Notes: a model not told the origin generated them from the sequence alone. A stretch of DNA of 64,000 nucleotides from Lactobacillus sp. ESL0785 (GCF_029395455.1 NZ_CP113916.1:744001-808000); one strand, 5' to 3'; numbered from the stretch's first letter, positions 9,894 to 20,092 are shown. Translations and numbers: made by a program.

Positions 9894-10220
9894 ATGTTGT
9901 TAATTTTTATATTGCCATTTATCGGATTAGTGTTGGCATTTATTTTAAATAAATTTTTTCCTAAAGCACTTTTTCACGGTTATGATGTACTGCCCTTTTT
10001 TCTGCTTTTTGCTTGTCACTTAATAAGTATTGAGCAAAGGAAGCCCGGCTTTTTACCTTACGGTTTTTTTGTCTTTTTTATTTTAGTAATTATTGTTTCG
10101 GTAACAGAAGCAGTAAAAAATAAAAATATTTCACTAGGTAGAACGTTGCGCCAGTTGTGGGATTATTTGACTATGTGTAGTTTATTCTGGTATATTGGGT
10201 TGCTATTTATGATGATTTAA
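9894..10220 (+). CDS. DUF3397 family membrane protein
   Basis: A 108-residue protein with four likely membrane helices and few polar loops. Its size and place just before mraZ match the DUF3397 family of lactic acid bacteria. GGAGGAAA precedes the ATG. A TAAAAT at 9869-9874 could be its -10, but no good -35 is visible. No function is known; the conserved position beside the division cluster is suggestive only. Confidence 0.82.
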   Translation: MLLIFILPFIGLVLAFILNKFFPKALFHGYDVLPFFLLFACHLISIEQRKPGFLPYGFFVFFILVIIVSVTEAVKNKNISLGRTLRQLWDYLTMCSLFWYIGLLFMMI

Positions 10221-10253
10221 ATGCTGCTGTTTTTATAAAATCACTGTGCTTAG

Positions 10254-10289
10254 AAAGCTAGAGTTATCAACGAATCTCTAGCTTTTTAT
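10254..10289 (+). terminator. Terminator after the DUF3397 gene
   Basis: AAAGCTAGAG pairs with CTCTAGCTTT around a 12-base loop and is followed by T residues. It separates this gene from the dcw cluster. Confidence 0.88.
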
Positions 10290-10347
10290 TTTGGGAAAAT
10301 CCGGGGAAATTAAATAACTTATATTTTTTATTATTTTTAATTAAACT

Positions 10348-10372
10348 GTGGTAGAAAGTGGTTAATTGTGGT
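10348..10372 (+). promoter_or_regulatory. Putative MraZ operator (three GTGGT repeats)
   Basis: GTGGT occurs at 10348, 10358 and 10368, each pair separated by five bases, giving a 10-base period. A further GTGGA at 10383 is out of phase. MraZ is known in other bacteria to bind G-rich pentamer repeats with five-base spacers ahead of its own gene, so autorepression of the dcw cluster is likely here. The promoter itself is not clear. Confidence 0.75.
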
Positions 10373-10401
10373 AAATTATTCAGTGGAAGGGGGGCTAGAC
10401 C

Positions 10402-10833
10402 ATGTTCATGGGTGAATATCATCATAATCTCGATAGTAAGGGGCGATTAATTATTCCCGCTCGTTTGCGTGAACAGATTGGTGACAAGATGATATTTACT
10501 CGCGGAATGGAAGGCTGTATTTTTGGCTATACCATCGAGGCATGGCAGAAGATAGAAGCCAAGTTAGCGCAACTTCCATTAACTAAGAGAAACGCTCGCA
10601 GTTTTATGCGCTTGTTTTACTCTGGTGCAATGGAATGCGAATTCGATAAGCAGGGGCGTGTTAATCTGACCACAACGCTGAAAAAGCACGCAGCTCTAGT
10701 AAAAGAATGTGTCATTATTGGTGTTTCTGAACGAATTGAAATTTGGTCAGCTGAGCGCTGGACAAGTTTTAATGATGAAGCAAATGAAAATTATGATGAC
10801 ATCGCAGAAAATTTGGATGATATTGAACTATAA
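10402..10833 (+). CDS. mraZ: Transcriptional regulator MraZ
   Basis: MraZ binds DNA as a ring and regulates the division and cell-wall cluster it heads. The 143-residue protein has two AbrB/SpoVT-like halves, each with the DxxGR turn: DSKGR near 12-16 and DKQGR in the second half. The start at 10402 is supported by AGGGGGG about 7 bases upstream; the next in-frame ATG at 10408 is spaced less well. Three GTGGT repeats lie just upstream. rsmH follows after two bases. Confidence 0.96.
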   Translation: MFMGEYHHNLDSKGRLIIPARLREQIGDKMIFTRGMEGCIFGYTIEAWQKIEAKLAQLPLTKRNARSFMRLFYSGAMECEFDKQGRVNLTTTLKKHAALVKECVIIGVSERIEIWSAERWTSFNDEANENYDDIAENLDDIEL

Positions 10834-10835
10834 TT

Positions 10836-11783
10836 ATGGAATTCAAACACACCAGTGTACTCTTACACGAAACAATAGATAATTTAAGACCTAAAGACGG
10901 CGGTCTTTATGTAGATGCCACTTTTGGCGGCGGGGGTCATGCAAGATATTTACTAAGTAGAATTGAACAAGGAACACTAATTGGATTTGATCAAGATGAA
11001 TATGCAATAAGATCGGCTGAGTCAAACTTTGCTGCGTTATTGCAGGCAGATAGTCAGCCTAGATTACAGTTAGTTCATGATAATTTTAGTCATTTGCAAG
11101 AGAATCTGGTTAAGCTAGGTTACACAAATGGAATTTCTGGAATTTACTATGATTTAGGAGTTTCTTCGCCACAATTTGATCAAGCAGGACGCGGATTTTC
11201 TTACCGGTTTAATGCAAGATTAGATATGAGAATGGACCAAAGCCAGACTCTTGATGCTTATCAATTAGTAAATAATTCAAGTCAAAAAGAATTAGCGAAT
11301 ATTTTGTATAAATATGGTGATGAGAAATTTTCTCGCCAAATTGCCCGTAAAATCGTTGAAAGAAGACGAATCGAACCAATTACAACTACATTTGAGTTAG
11401 TTGATATTATTAAAGAAGCGATACCGGCATTTGCAAGACGGACTGGCGGTCACCCAGCTAAGAAGACTTTTCAAGCCTTGCGAGTGGCTGTCAATAATGA
11501 GCTTGACGTTCTTAGGGAGTCACTTGAGGAAGCAATCAAGTTATTGCAACCAGGCGGTAGAATCAGTGTCATTACTTTTCAGTCTGATGAAGATAAAATT
11601 GTTAAAAAGATTTTTAAGAAGTATTCTGAGGTTGAAGTGCCTAGAGGAATGCCAATGATTCCTGATAATATGAAGCCGACACTGCAACTGGTAAATCGTA
11701 AGCCGATCGTTGCTTCAAGTGAAGAGTTAGATAATAATAATCGCTCACACAGTGCCAAGTTGCGAGTTGCAGAAAAATTATAA
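10836..11783 (+). CDS. rsmH: 16S rRNA (cytosine-1402-N4) methyltransferase RsmH
   Basis: RsmH (formerly MraW) methylates N4 of C1402 in 16S rRNA, tuning decoding in the P site. The 315-residue protein has the SAM motif DATFGGGGH near 29-37, the YYDLGVSSPQ segment, and the C-terminal region of the family. It follows mraZ by two bases, as in nearly all Firmicute dcw clusters. Confidence 0.97.
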   Translation: MEFKHTSVLLHETIDNLRPKDGGLYVDATFGGGGHARYLLSRIEQGTLIGFDQDEYAIRSAESNFAALLQADSQPRLQLVHDNFSHLQENLVKLGYTNGISGIYYDLGVSSPQFDQAGRGFSYRFNARLDMRMDQSQTLDAYQLVNNSSQKELANILYKYGDEKFSRQIARKIVERRRIEPITTTFELVDIIKEAIPAFARRTGGHPAKKTFQALRVAVNNELDVLRESLEEAIKLLQPGGRISVITFQSDEDKIVKKIFKKYSEVEVPRGMPMIPDNMKPTLQLVNRKPIVASSEELDNNNRSHSAKLRVAEKL

Positions 11784-11795
11784 AGAGGAAGAAAC

Positions 11796-12158
11796 ATGGC
11801 TAATAATTTAGCAAGAAAAATTGAGTTTAATCCTGAAAAAGAAACTAAAGCAGAACAAGCGCAGCAAATGGTATTAAACCATCATCATGTTGCTTGGTCT
11901 GCTTTTGAAAAATCCTTACTTGTAATAGGTACTTTGTTAACTTTAGGATTAATGACATTTTTGGTTTCTTCCAGTATCGCTGCTACTTCAGCCCAACATG
12001 AACTTACCAATGTGCAGCAATTAGTTGCTAAAGGACAAAATAACGTGAGTGATTTGCACCAAGAGATTGGTGAATTGACTTCAAGCGCAAGAATGAATAA
12101 AATTGCCCAAAGTAAAGGATTGACATTAATTGAAAAAAATATTAGGACAATTCACTAA
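11796..12158 (+). CDS. ftsL: Cell division protein FtsL
   Basis: A 120-residue bitopic protein with a cytoplasmic stretch of about 45 residues, one membrane helix (about 44-66) and a short extracellular heptad-like coiled coil. FtsL joins DivIB and DivIC in the complex that activates septal FtsW and PBP synthesis. The family is poorly conserved, so position between rsmH and pbp2x matters. AGAGGAAG precedes the ATG, and the stop overlaps the next ATG by one base. Confidence 0.92.
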   Translation: MANNLARKIEFNPEKETKAEQAQQMVLNHHHVAWSAFEKSLLVIGTLLTLGLMTFLVSSSIAATSAQHELTNVQQLVAKGQNNVSDLHQEIGELTSSARMNKIAQSKGLTLIEKNIRTIH

Positions 12159-14320
12159 TGAAGAAGCACGTTAATAATTTAGAGCGCCGAAAATCCAAAG
12201 CCCATAGCTACCGTTTTACAGTAGGGAGAGTTCTCCAAGTAGCTGTTGCTTTGGTTTTTCTTGTATTTACAGGTAGATTTTTATATATTGGTATTTCTGA
12301 ATCAGTTAATGGCCAGAACTTAACTGTGAGAACACAACAATTGTACCGTCGTAATCAAATTTTAAAGGCTACGAGGGGAACAATATATGATCGTAATGGC
12401 TTAGCAATAGCCCAAGATTCTCATTTATATACTGTTTATGCAATTTTGGATAAGTCGTCAATTGATTATCATAATAAGCCGGAGTATGTGGTTGATAAAG
12501 AGCAGACTGCGAATAAATTGGCTAAGGTTTTGCCGCTTTCTGCTGCTAAAATTTTGCATTACTTAACACCAGCTCATTCGGTTTTTCAGGTTCAATTTGG
12601 CTCTGCAGGTAATGGTTTGACAAAGCAACAAAAAGATCAAATTGATGCCATGAAGCTCCCAGGAATAAAATTCTTTGAAACACCGGCAAGATTATATCCT
12701 AACGGTAATTTTGCATCTCATATTGTTGGCTTAGCAGTACCACAATATAACCGAAAAACACATTCGGAAAATTTGACGGGTACAATGGGATTAGAAGCTT
12801 GGTATGATAATGTTCTTACTGGAAAAGACGGTTATCAAGTTTCATCAGTTGATGCCTCTAACTATGAAACACCGAATAGTTTACAAACGTATAAGTCACC
12901 CCAAAATGGCAATAATTTGTACTTAACAATAGATTCACAATTGCAGGATTACTTAGAAAATAGGTTAAGTTTTGTTCAAAAGAACTATAATCCAGTTTCA
13001 ATGACGGCAGTTGTAGAGGATATTAAAACTGGAAAAATTTTGGCAGCTTCACAAAGACCAACATTTAATCCTCAGACTAAGAAGGGGATGGACAAGTCTT
13101 ATCGGGATATTTTGGTGCAAGATACATATGAACCAGGGTCTGTTTTTAAGGTTTTGACCTTGTCAGCATCGGTTAATAGCGGACATTATCACCCTAATCA
13201 ATATTACAATTCTGGCTCAGTTACTGTTAATGGTTCTGTAATTCATGATTGGCAGTCATCAGGTTGGGGCAGTATTCCGTTTTCGCAGGCGTTTCCACGA
13301 TCTAGTAATACTGGTTTTGTTCATATTGAACAGCAAATGGGTGCTAAAACGTGGCGTAAATATTTACGTAAATTTCATATTTGTCAAAAAACTGGTGTTA
13401 CATTGCCGGGTGAACAAAATGGGCTGTTAGCTTTTAAGTCACCAATTGATCAGGCAGTTACTAGTTTCGGTCAGGGAGTCAATGTTAATGTTATGCAGAT
13501 GATGCAGGCCTTTAGCAGCTTGGCTAATAATGGACAAATGGTAAAGCCACAGTTTGTGGATCGGATAACAGATACAACTGGCAAGACAATCTCTGGTTAT
13601 CAGGTTAAAAATGTTGGGCAACCAGTTTATTCAGCTGCGACTGCTCAGACGGTTTTAGCAAATATGCGGCGTGTGTTAAACAAGCAAATTGGTACAGGTT
13701 ATGCTTATAAGATGGGCAACGAAAGTATTGCAGTTAAGACAGGAACCGCACAAATTGCTAATGCTAAGGGTGGCTACCTGAAGGGCAGTAGTAATTATAT
13801 TTTCTCAGTTGTTGGGGTCACCCCTGCTAAGCATCCGCGTTATTGTATTTATATTACTATGAGACAGCCGCGGCGGATGTTTAGACCAGCGGAAACAATT
13901 TTAAGTTCTATTTTTAAGCCAATGATGAATCGGGTTATTCTAATGTCTAAAAATGACAGTGAAGATTCAGCGATTGTTAAAGTCCCGAATTTAAAGAATC
14001 AGACTTATGCTAATGCTGAAGCACAGGCACGACGGATTGGTTTAAGAATTACCAAAATTGGCAGTGGCAACAAAGTAATTGCCCAGTCTTATGTTAGTGG
14101 TCAAAAAGAGCAGGCAGGTAAGAGAATGTTTGTCTTGACTTCTGATAAAATTATGTGTCCCAACATGAAAGGTTGGAATTTAGACGATCTGCATCAGTTT
14201 GCAGAATTAGCAGGAATTAAGTTGGTTATCAAGGGTAGTGGCAGTGTTCAAAAGCAAAGTATTGCCCCTAATACCAGACTTAAATCAGGAACCAAAATTA
14301 TAATTAATTTAAAGGAGTAG
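12158..14320 (+). CDS. pbp2x: Penicillin-binding protein 2X with two PASTA domains
   Basis: A class B PBP, the septal transpeptidase that crosslinks peptidoglycan with FtsW. Of 720 residues, the N-terminus carries one membrane helix (about 28-48), then a dimerisation domain and the transpeptidase domain. The active serine is S328 in SVFK, SSN lies at 382-384 and KTG at 527-529. Two PASTA repeats follow, at about 608-665 and 666-720, beginning VPNLK and CPNMK; these bind muropeptides or position the enzyme at the septum. The one-base overlap with ftsL and the short gap to mraY place it in the dcw operon. Confidence 0.96.
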   Translation: MKKHVNNLERRKSKAHSYRFTVGRVLQVAVALVFLVFTGRFLYIGISESVNGQNLTVRTQQLYRRNQILKATRGTIYDRNGLAIAQDSHLYTVYAILDKSSIDYHNKPEYVVDKEQTANKLAKVLPLSAAKILHYLTPAHSVFQVQFGSAGNGLTKQQKDQIDAMKLPGIKFFETPARLYPNGNFASHIVGLAVPQYNRKTHSENLTGTMGLEAWYDNVLTGKDGYQVSSVDASNYETPNSLQTYKSPQNGNNLYLTIDSQLQDYLENRLSFVQKNYNPVSMTAVVEDIKTGKILAASQRPTFNPQTKKGMDKSYRDILVQDTYEPGSVFKVLTLSASVNSGHYHPNQYYNSGSVTVNGSVIHDWQSSGWGSIPFSQAFPRSSNTGFVHIEQQMGAKTWRKYLRKFHICQKTGVTLPGEQNGLLAFKSPIDQAVTSFGQGVNVNVMQMMQAFSSLANNGQMVKPQFVDRITDTTGKTISGYQVKNVGQPVYSAATAQTVLANMRRVLNKQIGTGYAYKMGNESIAVKTGTAQIANAKGGYLKGSSNYIFSVVGVTPAKHPRYCIYITMRQPRRMFRPAETILSSIFKPMMNRVILMSKNDSEDSAIVKVPNLKNQTYANAEAQARRIGLRITKIGSGNKVIAQSYVSGQKEQAGKRMFVLTSDKIMCPNMKGWNLDDLHQFAELAGIKLVIKGSGSVQKQSIAPNTRLKSGTKIIINLKE

Positions 14321-14326
14321 CACAAT

Positions 14327-15289
14327 ATGCTCATAATTAGCATCATTGCATTAGTCAGTTCATTAGTTTTAACGGCAATTTTCCTGCCGTGGATGATTAT
14401 TTTCATGCGCTCACACCATGAAGGCCAAGAAATTCGTGATGAAGGTCCTAAGTGGCATCAAAAAAAGTCTGGTACACCAACAATGGGTGGTGTGATCTTT
14501 GTTTTAGCAGCAGCTATTTCTTCTGTTTGGGTTGCTGGGTGGCAGCAGCAGTTAAGCAAGACTATCTGGATTTTAGTGATTAGTCTTTTGGGCTATGGAA
14601 TTATCGGCTTTTTAGATGATGGACTCAAGCTTTTTTATAAGCGCAATTTAGGTTTACGGGCATGGCAAAAATTGTTTTTGCAGATCTTAATTGCAGTAGT
14701 AATTGTTGGAATTGCGGCATCGGATAATTTTAAATTCAAACTCTACATACCAATTGTCGGCGTGATCAGTAGCGTAATTTTATTTACTTTATTTGTCATT
14801 TTTTGGTTGGTTGGTTTTTCTAACGCTGTTAACCTTTCTGATGGTCTTGACGGCTTAGCAACTGGACTAGCAATCGTGGCTTATGGTACTTACGCGTATT
14901 TAGCCTTGAAACAAAATAATTTTGCCATTCTTATTTTTTGTATGAGTGTAATTGGTGGCTTAATTTCGTTCTTCATTTTTAATCATAAGCCTGCTAAAAT
15001 CTTTATGGGTGATGCTGGTTCGCTTGCTTTAGGTGGCGGACTCGCAGCAGTCAGTGTCTTTTTAAACCGACCATGGTCATTGCTACTAGTGGGAATTGTT
15101 TTTGTTTGTGAAACGGCAAGTGTCATTTTGCAAGTTATCTCTTTTCAAACAAGGGGTAAGCGTATTTTTAAAATGACACCAATTCACCATCACTTTGAGA
15201 TGCTAGGTTGGTCTGAATGGAAGGTAGATATTGTCTTCTGGTTAGTTGGTTTAATTGGTAGTATTTTGTATTTAGTAATCTGGGGTTAA
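14327..15289 (+). CDS. mraY: Phospho-MurNAc-pentapeptide transferase MraY
   Basis: MraY moves phospho-MurNAc-pentapeptide from UDP onto undecaprenyl phosphate, making lipid I at the inner membrane face. The 320-residue protein has about ten membrane helices. The conserved cytoplasmic loops are visible: [30 protein letters not shown] and the histidine loop [19 protein letters not shown] precedes the ATG. Confidence 0.98.
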   Translation: MLIISIIALVSSLVLTAIFLPWMIIFMRSHHEGQEIRDEGPKWHQKKSGTPTMGGVIFVLAAAISSVWVAGWQQQLSKTIWILVISLLGYGIIGFLDDGLKLFYKRNLGLRAWQKLFLQILIAVVIVGIAASDNFKFKLYIPIVGVISSVILFTLFVIFWLVGFSNAVNLSDGLDGLATGLAIVAYGTYAYLALKQNNFAILIFCMSVIGGLISFFIFNHKPAKIFMGDAGSLALGGGLAAVSVFLNRPWSLLLVGIVFVCETASVILQVISFQTRGKRIFKMTPIHHHFEMLGWSEWKVDIVFWLVGLIGSILYLVIWG

Positions 15290-15298
15290 ATAATAAAA

Positions 15299-16678
15299 AT
15301 GAAACAGATTGATACGTATAATCATAAAAACATTTTGGTTTTAGGTCTCGGTAAGAGCGGTTTTGCAGTAAGTATGTTGTTGCTTAAACTTGGTGCAAAG
15401 CTGACTTTGAATGATAAAGCCGATTTGAAGCAAAATGAACATGCACAAGAATTAGAAAAAAAGGGTGTCCGAGTGATTGGCGGTCAGCATCCGACAAAAT
15501 TACTTGAACAGGAACATTTTGATTATTTAGTTAAAAATCCGGGAATTCCGTATGAAAATCCGATGGTGCAAAAAGCAATGCAATTACAGGTTCCGATTAT
15601 TACAGAGCCAGAAATTGCATTGAGCGTCAGTGATGCACCGTATGTCTGTGTTACTGGTTCAAATGGTAAAACTACCACAGTAATGTTGACACAACAGATA
15701 TTAGATCATCATTTAGCGCCAAGTGGACACCATGCTTATGCAGTAGGTAACATTGGAGTACCAATTTCAGAAGTTGTTCTTAAGGCAACGAAGGATGATA
15801 TTCTAGTTGTTGAAATTTCCAGTTTTCAATTATTGGGTGTAACGGATATTAATCCACGAGTAGCAGCAATTGTTGACATTTACCACAATGTTCATCTTGA
15901 TTATCATAAGACATTTGCTAATTACATTAATGCCAAGTTAAACGTGACACGAACACAATCCGCCGATAATTATTTTGTAGCTAATTATGATCAAAAGGAC
16001 ATTTTAGAACAAGAGCAGGCGTTAACTAAGGCGCAGATGCAAACTTTTTCTGAGACTGATCGGGCAGCTGATTACTTTATTGCTGACGGCTATTTACAAA
16101 GTCAAAACGAAAAGATTATGAAAACTAGTGAGATGAAACTACCAGGTGTCCATAATCAACAAAATGCTTTGGTAGCAATTGCCATTAGTAAGTTAATGGG
16201 TGCAGATAATCATGATATTCAAGCTGTTCTAACAACTTTTACTGGTGCCAAGCATCGGTTACAGTATGTAATGACTTTAGATGAGCGTAAAGTTTACAAT
16301 GATTCCAAGTCAACTAATATTGAAGCTGCCACTGTTGCAATTCCGTCTTTTTCTGAACCTGAAGTGTTAATTGCTGGTGGACTTGATCGCGGCTTTACCT
16401 TTGACTCGTTAGTTCCTTTATTTAAAAAACACGTTAAAGCAATTGTACTGTATGGCGAAACGAAGTATTTATTGGCAGATGCGGCACGTAAAGCCGGAAT
16501 TAAGCAAATTATCATTGAAAACACGCTACAAGAAGCAGTTCCTAGGGCTTATGAATTAACAGCACCTGGCGATGTATTATTGTTTTCGCCGGCTTGTGCT
16601 TCATGGGATCAATTCAGGACTTTTGAAGAACGTGGCGATTACTTTATAAATTTTGTTAAGGATTTGAAGACGAAATAA
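15299..16678 (+). CDS. murD: UDP-N-acetylmuramoyl-L-alanine:D-glutamate ligase
   Basis: MurD adds D-glutamate to UDP-MurNAc-L-Ala in the cytoplasm. The 459-residue protein has the N-terminal Rossmann motif GLGKSG near 16-21, the ATP loop TGSNGKTTT near 117-125, and the C-terminal Mur ligase domain with FSPACASWDQF. The ribosome site is weak, so it may be translated partly by coupling to mraY. Confidence 0.97.
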   Translation: MKQIDTYNHKNILVLGLGKSGFAVSMLLLKLGAKLTLNDKADLKQNEHAQELEKKGVRVIGGQHPTKLLEQEHFDYLVKNPGIPYENPMVQKAMQLQVPIITEPEIALSVSDAPYVCVTGSNGKTTTVMLTQQILDHHLAPSGHHAYAVGNIGVPISEVVLKATKDDILVVEISSFQLLGVTDINPRVAAIVDIYHNVHLDYHKTFANYINAKLNVTRTQSADNYFVANYDQKDILEQEQALTKAQMQTFSETDRAADYFIADGYLQSQNEKIMKTSEMKLPGVHNQQNALVAIAISKLMGADNHDIQAVLTTFTGAKHRLQYVMTLDERKVYNDSKSTNIEAATVAIPSFSEPEVLIAGGLDRGFTFDSLVPLFKKHVKAIVLYGETKYLLADAARKAGIKQIIIENTLQEAVPRAYELTAPGDVLLFSPACASWDQFRTFEERGDYFINFVKDLKTK

Positions 16679-16679
16679 A

Positions 16680-17786
16680 ATGAGAATTATTTTTACTGGT
16701 GGCGGCACTGGCGGTCATATTTACCCGATTATGGCAATTATTGAACGGTTAAAAGAGCGTAAAATTGCAACTAATGATGAAATTTTGTTTGTGGGCACGC
16801 AAAAGGGTTTGGAAGCCAAAATTGTTCCAGGAGCAGGCGTTAATTTTACGACAATTGAAATTCAGGGTTTTAACCGCAAACATTTGTTAAAAAACTTTAG
16901 TACCGTTAATATGTTTATTAAGGCAACTAAAAAGGCTAAGAAAATTTTACAAGATTTTAAGCCTGATGTTGTTTTAGGTACTGGTGGTTATGTCAGTGGT
17001 GCAATTGTTTTTGAAGCAGCTAAATTGGGTATTCCAACGATGATTCACGAATCAAATTCAGTTGTTGGTGTAGCCAACAAGTTTTTAGGGCATTATGTTG
17101 ACAAAATTTGTTATAGCTTTGATGATGCTGCTAAACAGTTTTCTGAAAAAAAGAAATTAGTGAAAACAGGAAATCCACGTTCACAGCAAGTTTTGGGTTT
17201 GCATGAAACTGAAGTCGATTTACAGACTAAGTGGAATTTAAATTCCAATATACCGACAGTGTTGATTTTTGGTGGATCGCGTGGTGCATTAGCAATTAAC
17301 CGAATAATGTTACAATCTTTACTTAAATTAAAGAAGAAGCCATATCAGGTGATTTGGGCAACGGGAACATTTTATTATGAAAAGGTGATAGCTAAACTTG
17401 CCGGTATTGATTATGGCAATAACATAAAGATTTTGCCATATATTGAGGATATGCCAGCATTATTGCCTGAAATGACCTGTGTAGTTTCTCGTTCAGGAGC
17501 AACAAGCATTGCTGAATTTACTGCTCTAGGTGTGCCTGCAATTTTAATTCCTAGTCCGAATGTGACACATAATCATCAAATGAAGAATGCGCTTGACCTG
17601 GAAAAAGCTGGAGCAGCATTGGTTCTTCCAGAAAATGACTTAAATCCCAATAATTTTATTTCTTCGATTGATCATATCTTGCTTGATACCAAGTATGCGG
17701 ATGAAATGAGTAAATCTTCACGGTCTTTGGGTGTGCCAGATGCTTCTGATCAAGTAATTAAGGTAATGGAAACTATTTCTAATTAA
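16680..17786 (+). CDS. murG: UDP-GlcNAc:lipid I GlcNAc transferase MurG
   Basis: MurG attaches GlcNAc to lipid I to make lipid II, at the cytoplasmic membrane face. The 368-residue GT-B enzyme shows the glycine-rich loop GGGTGGHIYP at 6-15, FGGSRGA in the C-terminal domain, and the HNHQ motif of the acceptor and donor sites. It begins one base after the murD stop. A short gap with AAGGAGGTGA leads to divIB. Confidence 0.97.
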   Translation: MRIIFTGGGTGGHIYPIMAIIERLKERKIATNDEILFVGTQKGLEAKIVPGAGVNFTTIEIQGFNRKHLLKNFSTVNMFIKATKKAKKILQDFKPDVVLGTGGYVSGAIVFEAAKLGIPTMIHESNSVVGVANKFLGHYVDKICYSFDDAAKQFSEKKKLVKTGNPRSQQVLGLHETEVDLQTKWNLNSNIPTVLIFGGSRGALAINRIMLQSLLKLKKKPYQVIWATGTFYYEKVIAKLAGIDYGNNIKILPYIEDMPALLPEMTCVVSRSGATSIAEFTALGVPAILIPSPNVTHNHQMKNALDLEKAGAALVLPENDLNPNNFISSIDHILLDTKYADEMSKSSRSLGVPDASDQVIKVMETISN

Positions 17787-17807
17787 CTATTAAGGAGGTG
17801 AGTACAG

Positions 17808-18659
17808 ATGCCAAAAAAGCGGGTAACTAAAATTGATCCTAAAGAAAAGTTGTCCCCTTATTTAGATCATCAAGCAGGACAAAGTAAAAATCATCAGCGT
17901 GATAAGGTGTCTGACTCACTTTCTAAGTTACATAGTGAGCGAAGATCAGCGTTAATTAAACGGTTAGGATTAATTATCGTTGTTTCATTTGTAGTACTTT
18001 TGGGGTTAGGTTATTATATTTCGCCTTTAGCAAGTATTAATAGCATTCGTGTTGAGGGTGCTGATGATCTTCCACCAAAAGAAGTGGTTCGTGCTTCAGG
18101 AATTAAAGCCAGTGACAAAATTTTAGATTACTTAATTAATCACGAAGAAGTTAGTCGGCAACTAACCAGTAAATATACAGAAGTAAATAATGTTAATTTA
18201 CAAGTAAAGCACTTTAATCAATTAATTTTGCAAATTAATGAGCATAAGACAGTCGGTTATATTAAAATAAACAATAGGTATCGTAAAATTTTGACACATG
18301 GTAAACTAGGAACAAGGCTGTTACCTTGGAATAAAGTAAATCATGATCGACCTGTATTTGTCGGCTATAATCATGAAATATCTTTAAAACACGATTTACA
18401 GTTGTTTAATAGCTTACCTAGTGATTTTCAAGATCAAGTTAAGCTTCTCAGCGGTAATACTAGACGAAAATCACAAGTTATTTTTTTAATGAAAGATGGC
18501 AATGTGGTGATTGGCGATATTTCAACTTTTAAGGCAAAAATTAAACTTTATAATAAAATTAAACCACTGGTTAAAAAGAATAGTTTGATTGATTTAGAAG
18601 TTGGGGCTTTAAGTAGGCCACTAACTGCAAGTGAGAAAAAAACTTACGGTTTATCGTAA
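17808..18659 (+). CDS. divIB: Cell division protein DivIB (FtsQ)
   Basis: A 283-residue bitopic protein with a charged cytoplasmic part of about 60 residues, one membrane helix (about 62-82), and an extracellular POTRA domain starting INSIRVEGADD. The beta and C-terminal gamma segments follow. DivIB works with FtsL and DivIC in septal wall synthesis. A strong AAGGAGGTGA lies upstream. The 59 bases to ftsA may hold a second promoter, but I cannot define one. Confidence 0.95.
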   Translation: MPKKRVTKIDPKEKLSPYLDHQAGQSKNHQRDKVSDSLSKLHSERRSALIKRLGLIIVVSFVVLLGLGYYISPLASINSIRVEGADDLPPKEVVRASGIKASDKILDYLINHEEVSRQLTSKYTEVNNVNLQVKHFNQLILQINEHKTVGYIKINNRYRKILTHGKLGTRLLPWNKVNHDRPVFVGYNHEISLKHDLQLFNSLPSDFQDQVKLLSGNTRRKSQVIFLMKDGNVVIGDISTFKAKIKLYNKIKPLVKKNSLIDLEVGALSRPLTASEKKTYGLS

Positions 18660-18718
18660 TGAATTTATTGTTATTATATGTTAGAATTTCTTAAAATATC
18701 ATCGATTGGGGGTTAATT

Positions 18719-20077
18719 TTGGACAATACGAATCTATTAGTGGGTCTTGACATAGGTACCACAAGTGTCAAAGCAGTTGTTGCCGATTCAGGTAAAGTTA
18801 TCGGTGCTGTTGCTATTCCCAACAAGGGAATGCGTCATGGTAACATTGTTGATATTGATGAAACAGCAAGTGCAATTGGCCGAGCATTAAAAGAAATTGC
18901 AAAAAAGACGAATGCGCCGATTTATAGCGTAGTCACGGGAATTCCAGTAGGAATGCTGCAGCTGGAAACGGCAAGCGATTTAATTAACGTTAGTGATAGT
19001 GGACAGGAAGTTGGCAACAACGATGTTCGCCGAGTTTTACGGGCCGCAATTAAGTCAGCTGTTAAAAATGAACGAGAACCGATTTCTTTTTTACCAAGTC
19101 GTTTTTTAATTGACGGCAAAACGGAAGTTGATGATCCACGCAAAATGATTGCCCATTCGCTTGCTGTTCAAGGAATCTTATTGACTGCGCCGGCAAGTCA
19201 ACTACATAATATTAAGAAAGCAATTGAACGAGCAGGTTATCAGAATAACTTTTTTATTCCAACTCCGCTTGCAATTGCGAGTGTTGCCCTTGATGAAAGT
19301 GAGCGGACTTTTGGCTCAATCATTCTTGACTTAGGTGGTGGTGTTACTACTGCTACAGTTATTCATGACGGTCAGATTAAGTATGCCAATATTGACTTTG
19401 AGGGCGGCAGTGATATTAGCAATGATATTTCGGTTGTTCTTAGTACTTCCAAAAAAGATGCGGAACAAATTAAACTTGATTATGGTTACGCAGATCCTTC
19501 TTTAGCATCAGCTAAGGATAAGTTCGCTGTAAATAGTGTTGGCTCTGATGGTCAGCAAATGGTTGATGAAGTTTACTTGAGTAAAGTTATTAATGCGCGA
19601 ATTATGCAAATTGTTGAGCGGATTGGTAAGGGTTTAGCCAAGCATGATGCCTTAAAATTACCGGGTGGAATTGTAATTACTGGTGGTAGCAGCTTACTTC
19701 AGGGAATTGATAGTATTGTTGCTAATTCTTTAAATGTTAAGACGCAAATTTATCAACCCGATCAAATTGGCATGCGTAATCCTGTTTATTCGGCGGCGTT
19801 TGGCATTGTTAACTACGCCTATAAGATGTCTGATATTGACTTTTTGGTTATTAGCGCAATTTATAGCAAAAATACTCAAAAGCAAACTACGACAGTGGTT
19901 CAAGAAAAAACTAAAATTTCAAAAAGACCATCAACTGTTAGTGAAACTAAAGCAAAAGAAGAATATAATGGACATGAGTTGCTAAAACGAGAAAAAACCT
20001 CACATAGTAAACACAAAAATAATAATCAAAATAAAAATAAAGGCGTAAAGAATTTCTTTAAGAAGTTCTTTGATTAA
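18719..20077 (+). CDS. ftsA: Cell division protein FtsA
   Basis: An actin-like ATPase that anchors FtsZ to the membrane. The 452-residue protein has the phosphate loop GLDIGTTSVKA at about 9-19 and LDLGGGVTT in the second half. The last 25 residues (rich in K, N and F, ending FKKFF) form an amphipathic membrane-targeting helix. The start is TTG at 18719, with GGGGG about 9 bases upstream; no ATG lies nearby in frame. Confidence 0.96.
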   Translation: MDNTNLLVGLDIGTTSVKAVVADSGKVIGAVAIPNKGMRHGNIVDIDETASAIGRALKEIAKKTNAPIYSVVTGIPVGMLQLETASDLINVSDSGQEVGNNDVRRVLRAAIKSAVKNEREPISFLPSRFLIDGKTEVDDPRKMIAHSLAVQGILLTAPASQLHNIKKAIERAGYQNNFFIPTPLAIASVALDESERTFGSIILDLGGGVTTATVIHDGQIKYANIDFEGGSDISNDISVVLSTSKKDAEQIKLDYGYADPSLASAKDKFAVNSVGSDGQQMVDEVYLSKVINARIMQIVERIGKGLAKHDALKLPGGIVITGGSSLLQGIDSIVANSLNVKTQIYQPDQIGMRNPVYSAAFGIVNYAYKMSDIDFLVISAIYSKNTQKQTTTVVQEKTKISKRPSTVSETKAKEEYNGHELLKREKTSHSKHKNNNQNKNKGVKNFFKKFFD

Positions 20078-20092
20078 AGGTGGTTAATTTAG

